Positions 59,008 to 64,000 of a stretch of 64,000 bases of DNA are shown in pieces. The DNA is from Lachnospiraceae bacterium. Its GTDB lineage: Bacteria; Bacillota; Clostridia; Lachnospirales; Lachnospiraceae. The stretch covers positions 49,194 to 113,193 of the forward strand of contig JAAWAV010000048.1 of the NCBI GenBank assembly GCA_022792335.1, read 5' to 3'. Under the pieces are notes generated by a model, which saw only the letters and a program-made list of their open reading frames with translations, ran no database searches and had not been told where the DNA came from. A program made the position numbers and the translations under genes. Every line of letters starts with the position of its first letter. The first letter of the stretch is position 1.

Positions 59008-59991
59008 TCATTCCAGATGGATTCTCGTCTCCTCCATCCGGATAGATACTCTTGTTCCCGCTCCCAGTCCGGACTCAATCTGGATCTCATGGGACAGTTT
59101 CCGGCAGATTTCCTGGCAGAGATAAAGTCCCAGACCTGTAGCGCTTTTCTCTGTCCTCCCATTTTCTCCGGTAAAACCTCTTTCCCAGATGCGGGGCAGA
59201 TCTGACGGATCAATACCGATTCCCGTATCCTCAACGACAAGGGTTACGTCCGACGCCATATAGATCCGGATCCCTCCTTCCTCCGTATATTTCAGAGCAT
59301 TGGAAAGGATCTGCTCCAACACAAAAGACAGCCACTTTTCATCCGTAAGCACCTGACAATCCATTTCTTTTAACTCCAGAGACAGTTTTTTCCGGATAAA
59401 AAGCGGTGCAAATTTCCGTACAACCTGACGGATGATCGGAAGAAGTCTCTGGCGCCGAATGACAAAATCTGTCCCGTCGCCAGAAACTCTCAGATAAGAA
59501 AGCACCATTCCCACATACTGTTCCACGCGGAAAAGCTCTGCCAAGATCGCCCTGTCATGGGACTCATTCTCATCCAGCAAAAGCCTCATGGCAGCGATGG
59601 GCGTTTTCACCTGATGAACCCACATGGTATAATAGTCAAGCTGCGCTCTCCGCTCCTCTGCCCCCTCTTCCAGAAGCCGCCTCTGTTCTCCATATTCCTG
59701 CAAGACAAGCTTCCGCCAGAGATCGGTTTCCCCGTCTCTCGCCTCCGGCAGAAGGGAGGGCTCTGTCAGAGGCCTTTCTAACAGCCACAGAAGTTCTTTT
59801 CTTCTGCGCCTGTAGCTCAAGAAATCCACCAGAGCCACCCCCGCGAAAAGCACCGTGCAAAGAAGGAAGGCATAGCCGGCCGTACCGTAGGGAACGTCTG
59901 ACAGCCAGAACACCAGCCAAAAAATCCAGGTGCAGACAATAAGCAGAACCAGCCTCTTCCATCTGTCTTTGAAATAAGGTAATATCATCAT
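59008..59991 (-). CDS. BceS-type histidine kinase
   Basis: This 327-aa intramembrane-sensing kinase has two membrane helices at residues about 12-55 separated by a short loop. The H-box M-W-V-H-Q-V-K-T-P-I-A-A-M is diagnostic for the BceS group. The ATPase domain has I-L-S-N-A-L-K-Y-T, D-T-G-I-G-I and A-T-G-L-G-L-Y-L. GGGAGGC precedes the ATG. It receives its signal from the partner ABC transporter. It follows the regulator gene by 22 nt. Confidence 0.92.
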   Translation of the reverse strand: MMILPYFKDRWKRLVLLIVCTWIFWLVFWLSDVPYGTAGYAFLLCTVLFAGVALVDFLSYRRRRKELLWLLERPLTEPSLLPEARDGETDLWRKLVLQEYGEQRRLLEEGAEERRAQLDYYTMWVHQVKTPIAAMRLLLDENESHDRAILAELFRVEQYVGMVLSYLRVSGDGTDFVIRRQRLLPIIRQVVRKFAPLFIRKKLSLELKEMDCQVLTDEKWLSFVLEQILSNALKYTEEGGIRIYMASDVTLVVEDTGIGIDPSDLPRIWERGFTGENGRTEKSATGLGLYLCQEICRKLSHEIQIESGLGAGTRVSIRMEETRIHLE

Positions 59992-60013
59992 CTGCCTCCC
60001 GACTGCTTTCCAT

Positions 60014-60688
60014 TTATCCTCCGATCAGATATCCGATTCCCTTTTTTGTAACAATAAAATCGGGAAGGCCGGCGCCCTCAAGTTTCCGTCTGAGTCTGGT
60101 CACATTGACTGTCAGTGTATTGTCATCCACATAACAGTCCGTCTCCCACAGCCGGTTCATAAGGAGTTCCCGGCTTACCACCCGGCCTTTATTTTCCATC
60201 AGCGTCCGAAGAATCCTGTATTCATTTCTGGTCAGATCCACCCGGTCTCCGTTCACCTGCAAAGCTGCCGCATCGATATCAAGGACTGCTCCTTCGTGTT
60301 CCAAAAGTTCCGGGGAAACGCCAAAATCATAAGCCCTCCGGAGTACTGCCTGTACTTTTGCGGTCAGTACTTCCAGACTGAAAGGCTTCGCCACAAAATC
60401 ATCTCCGCCCATGTTCATGGCCATGACGATGTTCATATTGTCGGCGGCAGACGAAAGAAAAAGGATCGGCACTTTGGAAACTTTCCGGATCTCCTGGCAC
60501 CAGTGATAGCCGTTATAAAAGGGCAGGCCAATATCCATCAATACCAGCCCCGGTTTGCAGGCAAGAAATTCTCCCATCACATTTCGGAAATCCCGGACGC
60601 GGAATACCTCCATATCCCAGGCTGCAAGATGTTTTCCCACCTGGGAGGCTATAACTTCGTCGTCCTCTACAATCATAACCCGGTACAA
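60014..60688 (-). CDS. BceR-type response regulator
   Basis: This 224-aa OmpR-family regulator has D-D in V-M-I-V-E-D-D-E and the phospho-acceptor in L-V-L-M-D-I-G-L-P. It continues with D-D-F-V-A-K-P-F and the winged helix L-T-R-N-E-Y-R-I-L and V-T-R-L-R-R-K-L. The start is TTG at 60686-60688, with AGGAGG exactly 6 nt upstream; the frame extends further but has no ribosome site there. It is the first gene of the Bce-type module. Confidence 0.92.
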   Translation of the reverse strand: MYRVMIVEDDEVIASQVGKHLAAWDMEVFRVRDFRNVMGEFLACKPGLVLMDIGLPFYNGYHWCQEIRKVSKVPILFLSSAADNMNIVMAMNMGGDDFVAKPFSLEVLTAKVQAVLRRAYDFGVSPELLEHEGAVLDIDAAALQVNGDRVDLTRNEYRILRTLMENKGRVVSRELLMNRLWETDCYVDDNTLTVNVTRLRRKLEGAGLPDFIVTKKGIGYLIGG

Positions 60689-60793
60689 AAGGGCCCTCCT
60701 TCCTTTCTTCTGACAGCGCATACAAACGGACCAGCGTCGATCGGCCAAAACGCAAAGGCTCTGAATCGCATCATTGGTCCATTTTGAAAGCTA

Positions 60794-62344
60794 TCAGTGG
60801 CGGAAATGCCGCATTCCGGTAAATACCATGGCAATCCCGTACTCGTTACATTTATCAATGGAGAGCTGGTCTCTCATGGCTCCGCCTGGCTGAATGATAG
60901 CCGTAATTCCGGCTTCGTGAGCTGCTTCTACACAGTCCGGAAAAGGGAAGAAAGCGTCAGACGCCATGACGGCACCCTTCGTCGCTTCCGGCCCGATCAG
61001 CTCCAGCGCATGTTCTGCCGACTGCTTCGCCGCCCAGATCCGGTTTACCTGTCCAGGTCCGATCCCCACCGACTGTTTCTCTTTTGCCAGGGCAATGCCG
61101 TTGGATTTTACATACTTGACAATTTTCCAGGCAAACATCAAATCTGCCATCTCTTTTTCTGTGGGTTTCCGATCCGTCACTACCTGAACTTCCTCTCCGG
61201 TCAGCCGATTGTCAATCCCCTGGACAATCAGACCGCCGTTCACCTTCTTCATATCCAGCGCATGCTCCCGCTGGGGAACCGTAATATCCGGAATCCGGAG
61301 CACACGGACATTCTTTTTCTCACAGAGAATTGCAAGCGCTTCTTCTTCATAAGAGGGCGCCATAATCACTTCCAGAAAGACCTCTTTCATCTTCGCCGCC
61401 ATGGAAGCCGTCACTTCCCTGTTTACTGCCACAATTCCGCCAAAAATAGAAACTTTGTCGGCGTTATAAGCTCTGTCCCAGGCTTCCTCGATGCTCGAAG
61501 CGCTTCCCACACCGCAGGGGTTTCCGTGCTTGCTGGCCACTACTGTGGGCTCGTCAAACTCCTTACAAAGTTCCAAAGCTCCATTGGCGTCGTTGATATT
61601 ATTAAAGGAAAGTTCTTTTCCGTTTAACTGCTCCGCCATATCAAGAGTTCCCTGCTTTTTGCCTACTTCCCGGTAAAAGGCCGCCTGCTGATGAGGATTC
61701 TCGCCATAGCGCATATCCTGTACCTTTTCAAAGGTCATGGTCAGTGTTTCCGGCAGGCTGTAATCCTTCCGCTCCGCTTTCAGATAATCGGCAATCATCG
61801 TATCATAATTGGAGGTGTGCATAAATACCTTCTGCATCAGATAGAATTTTGTATCCAGAGAAACTTTTCCGTTTTCTTTCAGTTCCTTTAAAACAGTATC
61901 ATAGTCAGCCGGATCCACCACCACGGCCACGTCCTGATAATTCTTGGCCGCTGCCCGGAGCATGGTCGGACCACCGATGTCAATATTTTCCACCGCGTCC
62001 TCACGAGTCACGCCATCCTTCATAATGGTCGCTTTGAAAGGATACAGGTTGACAATCACCATATCAATGGGCGCAATGTGAAGCTCCTCAAGCTGTTTCA
62101 TATGAGCCGGATTGGAACGCATGGCCAAAAGGCCCGCATGGACAATCGGGTGTAAGGTCTTTACCCGGCCGTCCAGACATTCCGGAAACCCGGTCAGTTC
62201 AGAAATCTCAATGGCCCCAATCCCCTCCTCCGTAAGTTTCTTGTAAGTTCCTCCTGTGGAAATAATCTCCACGCCAAGCGTCGTAAGTTCTCTGGCAAGC
62301 TCTGTGATACCAGTCTTGTCCGATACGCTGATCAAAGCTCTCAT
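60794..62344 (-). CDS. purH: Bifunctional AICAR formyltransferase / IMP cyclohydrolase
   Basis: This enzyme performs the last two steps of IMP synthesis. It has 516 aa, full length. The N-terminal cyclohydrolase has [10 protein letters not shown] and I-S-T-G-G-T-Y-K. The C-terminal transformylase has [11 protein letters not shown] in the middle and [10 protein letters not shown]. It ends with I-Q-P-G-G-A-M-R-D and [18 protein letters not shown] precedes the ATG at 62344. A ZTP riboswitch in the leader senses its substrate ZMP/ZTP. Confidence 0.96.
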   Translation of the reverse strand: MRALISVSDKTGITELARELTTLGVEIISTGGTYKKLTEEGIGAIEISELTGFPECLDGRVKTLHPIVHAGLLAMRSNPAHMKQLEELHIAPIDMVIVNLYPFKATIMKDGVTREDAVENIDIGGPTMLRAAAKNYQDVAVVVDPADYDTVLKELKENGKVSLDTKFYLMQKVFMHTSNYDTMIADYLKAERKDYSLPETLTMTFEKVQDMRYGENPHQQAAFYREVGKKQGTLDMAEQLNGKELSFNNINDANGALELCKEFDEPTVVASKHGNPCGVGSASSIEEAWDRAYNADKVSIFGGIVAVNREVTASMAAKMKEVFLEVIMAPSYEEEALAILCEKKNVRVLRIPDITVPQREHALDMKKVNGGLIVQGIDNRLTGEEVQVVTDRKPTEKEMADLMFAWKIVKYVKSNGIALAKEKQSVGIGPGQVNRIWAAKQSAEHALELIGPEATKGAVMASDAFFPFPDCVEAAHEAGITAIIQPGGAMRDQLSIDKCNEYGIAMVFTGMRHFRH

Positions 62345-62379
62345 GTTCTGCTCCTTTCCCGGAAATTCTCTTCCGTCCA

Positions 62380-62497
62380 AATAAAAACGCCTGGGAACTC
62401 TGTCTGATTCCTTCAGGCGGCCCAGGCGGTCGGCTCATATTGGCAATTCCGTGCTCCCCGTAGGTGCCCCTACCTTTCCGCCAGTCGCACGGCCGTT
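62380..62497 (-). promoter_or_regulatory. ZTP (pfl) riboswitch with terminator upstream of purH
   Basis: On the minus strand GACTGGCGGAAAGGTAGG (from near 62490), CGGGGAGCACGGAATTGCC and GCCGACCGCCTGGGC match the ZTP/pfl motif. A terminator follows. The CGCCTGGG of the aptamer (62421-62428) pairs with CCCAGGCG (62388-62395), and TTTTTATTT follows. The aptamer and terminator share the same segment, so ligand binding prevents termination. Confidence 0.88.
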
Positions 62498-62507
62498 TAC
62501 TATACTG

Positions 62508-62536
62508 ATATTACAATAAAAAGGAACGCTTGACAA
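62508..62536 (-). promoter_or_regulatory. purH promoter
   Basis: On the minus strand TTGTCA (62531-62536) and TAATAT (62508-62513) are separated by 17 bp, directly upstream of the ZTP aptamer. Confidence 0.65.
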
Positions 62537-62599
62537 GCCCCTTTTTCTCGGCTCTTCCGGCTCGTTGACGTTCTGAAAGTCTGCCGTAGATTTTGGCGG

Positions 62600-62628
62600 T
62601 TGACATTCTTCTGCCCGCTGGATATACT
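62600..62628 (+). promoter_or_regulatory. Promoter of the aldo/keto reductase gene
   Basis: TTGACA (62600-62605) and TATACT (62623-62628) are separated by 17 bp. Transcription would start about 35 nt before the ATG. Confidence 0.75.
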
Positions 62629-62670
62629 TTACAGGAAGGGTTTTATTCATCTTCCCAAGGAGGTTATCTT

Positions 62671-63696
62671 ATGGTTACAGTGACACTCGGCAAAACAGGT
62701 ATCACCGTCAATAAAAACGGGTTCGGCGCCTTGCCCATTCAGCGGATCTCAAAAGAAGAGGCCGCCAAACTTTTGAGGAAAGCCTATGACAACGGGATCA
62801 ACTTTTTTGATACGGCCCGCGCCTATTCCGACAGTGAAGAAAAAGTCGGCTACGCCTTTCAGGGTATCCGGGAAAAACTTTATATTTCCACAAAGACTGG
62901 CGCCCAGGACGCAGACGGTTTCTGGGAGGACTTACATACCAGTCTGAAAAATCTTCAGACCGATTATGTGGATATTCTTCAGTTCCACAATCCGGCCTTC
63001 TGTCCGAAGCCTGGCGATGAGTCCGGACTCTATGACGCCATCTTGAAGGCAAAAGAGCAGGGAAAAGTTCGCCACATTGGCATCACCAATCACAGACTCC
63101 ATGTCGCCATGGAAGCCATTGAGTCTGACCTTTATGAAACCATGCAGTTTCCTTTCTGCTATCTGGCGACAAAAAAGGATGTGGAAATCGTTGAAGCCTG
63201 CCAAAAACACAACATGGGTTTTATCGCCATGAAGGCCTTATCCGGCGGTCTGATTACCAATTCTGCCGCCGCCTATGCGTTTGAAGCTCAGTATGACAAT
63301 GTACTTCCCATCTGGGGTGTTCAAAAAGAATCTGAACTGGATGAGTTTCTTTCCTATATCACTCATCCGCCTATCATGACAGAGGAGCTGGCCGCCTATA
63401 TCGAAAAAGAAAAAACAGAACTTTCCGGCAGTTTCTGCCGTGGCTGTGGCTACTGTATGCCCACCTGTCCGGCTCATATTCAGATTGCGGACTGTGCCAG
63501 AATGTCCCTGATGCTTCGCCGCTCTCCTTCTGCCGTCTGGCTGACGCCGCAGGCGCAGGCCATGATGGGGAAAATCGAAGAATGTATCCGCTGTGGAAAG
63601 TGTATGGAAAAATGTCCCTACGGTCTCAGTACCCCGGATCTTCTGGCCGAAAACTATAAAGATTATAAAGAGATCCTGGCAGGAAAGCCGCTGTAG
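62671..63696 (+). CDS. Aldo/keto reductase with two C-terminal [4Fe-4S] motifs
   Basis: This 341-aa protein has an aldo/keto reductase barrel: F-D-T-A-R-A-Y-S-D-S-E-E, I-S-T-K-T-G, and Q-F-H-N. A ferredoxin-like tail follows with C-R-G-C-G-Y-C-M-P-T-C-P and C-I-R-C-G-K-C-M-E-K-C-P. This AKR-ferredoxin fusion is common in anaerobes; its substrate is not known. The ATG at 62671 has AAGGAGG upstream. It is divergent from purH. Confidence 0.9.
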   Translation: MVTVTLGKTGITVNKNGFGALPIQRISKEEAAKLLRKAYDNGINFFDTARAYSDSEEKVGYAFQGIREKLYISTKTGAQDADGFWEDLHTSLKNLQTDYVDILQFHNPAFCPKPGDESGLYDAILKAKEQGKVRHIGITNHRLHVAMEAIESDLYETMQFPFCYLATKKDVEIVEACQKHNMGFIAMKALSGGLITNSAAAYAFEAQYDNVLPIWGVQKESELDEFLSYITHPPIMTEELAAYIEKEKTELSGSFCRGCGYCMPTCPAHIQIADCARMSLMLRRSPSAVWLTPQAQAMMGKIEECIRCGKCMEKCPYGLSTPDLLAENYKDYKEILAGKPL

Positions 63697-63756
63697 CCGC
63701 GTTTCTTTTCTGTCTGGTTTCCTTCTTTTATTCGATAGACTCTTTTGTTCGATATA

Positions 63757-63806
63757 AAATACCTCCTAGGTAAGGGGCGCCTGTCCTTCCTAAGAGGTAT
63801 TTTTCT
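63757..63806. terminator. Bidirectional terminator between convergent AKR and fhs genes
   Basis: AAATACCTC and GAGGTATTT form a 9-bp outer stem, with more pairing (AAGG/CCTT) inside. T-runs follow on both strands. Confidence 0.75.
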
Positions 63807-63857
63807 GTAATCAAGAATTTTTATTCTTTGTAAGCGAGGGGCTTACTCCAAATTTTG

Positions 63858-64000
63858 TCAGAACAGGCCGGTAATCTTTCCGTTCTCGTCCACGTCAATC
63901 TTCTCGGCTGCCGGTACCTTGGGCAGGCCGGGCATGGTCATGATTTCTCCAGTCAGAGCCACGATGAAGCCTGCTCCAGCGGAAATCTTCAGATTCCGTA
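63858..64000 (-). CDS. fhs: Formate-tetrahydrofolate ligase (C-terminal end, partial)
   Basis: The last 47 codons of the gene are visible, ending at a TGA (63858-63860). The text [13 protein letters not shown], then [15 protein letters not shown] and [13 protein letters not shown] is the conserved C-terminus of Fhs. This enzyme makes 10-formyl-THF from formate, ATP and THF. The product feeds one-carbon and purine synthesis, for example purH. The rest lies beyond the right edge. Confidence 0.92.
   Translation of the reverse strand, partial: RNLKISAGAGFIVALTGEIMTMPGLPKVPAAEKIDVDENGKITGLF

Noticed and set aside
58815..59240. Long N-terminal extension of the Bce ATPase
   Set aside because: It overlaps the kinase gene and a terminator and contains no domain; the ATG at 58814 with AAGGAGG is the better start.
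1..64000. CRISPR arrays, rRNA genes, complete insertion sequences or prophage
   Set aside because: None could be supported by reading; the only mobile element seen is the skin-type element with its remnants.

Overview
The window looks like chromosome of a spore-forming gut Clostridia, most likely Lachnospiraceae. Signs of this are a CotS-like spore-coat kinase, a split sigK, Clostridia-style T-box, cobalamin and ZTP leaders, pyruvate phosphate dikinase, a pyrB-pyrI pair and many MATE and ABC exporters. Most of it is ordinary housekeeping DNA on the minus strand. Assignments come from reading motifs and protein sequence by eye; no searches were run.

Layout. 1-6.6 kb: end of a CotS-like gene, ppdK, hslO, a methyltransferase and a MATE exporter. 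6.7-14.4 kb: a Zn/Cd-type P-type ATPase with a His-rich N-terminus and an ArsR/SmtB-type operator, a 52-aa small protein, two unknown acidic/Gln-rich proteins, an XRE regulator-PLDc_N-ABC exporter operon and tRNA-Gly(GCC). 14.4-25.6 kb: nitroreductase, pepF, a DMT transporter, a GNAT enzyme, and gltB-gltD behind a leader with an intrinsic terminator. 25.6-38.7 kb: marR-MATE, an RND/MMPL export operon with its TetR neighbour, GDPD, VanW, pyrB-pyrI, Nudix and PAP2.

38.96-47.1 kb is the main find. sigK, the late mother-cell sigma factor gene, is cut in two by a 7.45-kb element (about 39326-46777) of the skin type. The C-terminal part lies at 38960-39323 and the N-terminal part at 46778-47041. 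The two ends share the core AATG (minus strand). Removing the element restores an in-frame 209-aa SigK with a standard junction (C-I-D-N-E-I-L-M). The inner ends are 12-bp perfect inverted repeats, so the excised circle would carry a 26-bp palindromic attP centred on AA. The element encodes a large serine recombinase, a truncated TnpV-like remnant, a relic of a DUF4143-type AAA ATPase and a small protein with a decayed start codon. Its cargo is a complete peptide-antibiotic-type module: ABC ATPase, FtsX permease, response regulator and intramembrane-sensing kinase. A TTACA-N4-TGTAA palindrome lies upstream of the ABC genes. The encoded SigK has no pro-sequence, so excision may be the main switch for SigK, as in C. 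difficile.

47.2-64 kb: aspS behind a T-box whose apparent specifier is AAC (Asn); a corrinoid importer (btuF-btuC-btuD) behind a cobalamin riboswitch; a MATE exporter; an alanine/sodium symporter; a second, chromosomal Bce-type module (regulator, kinase, ABC); purH behind a ZTP riboswitch; an aldo/keto reductase with ferredoxin-like clusters; and the end of fhs.
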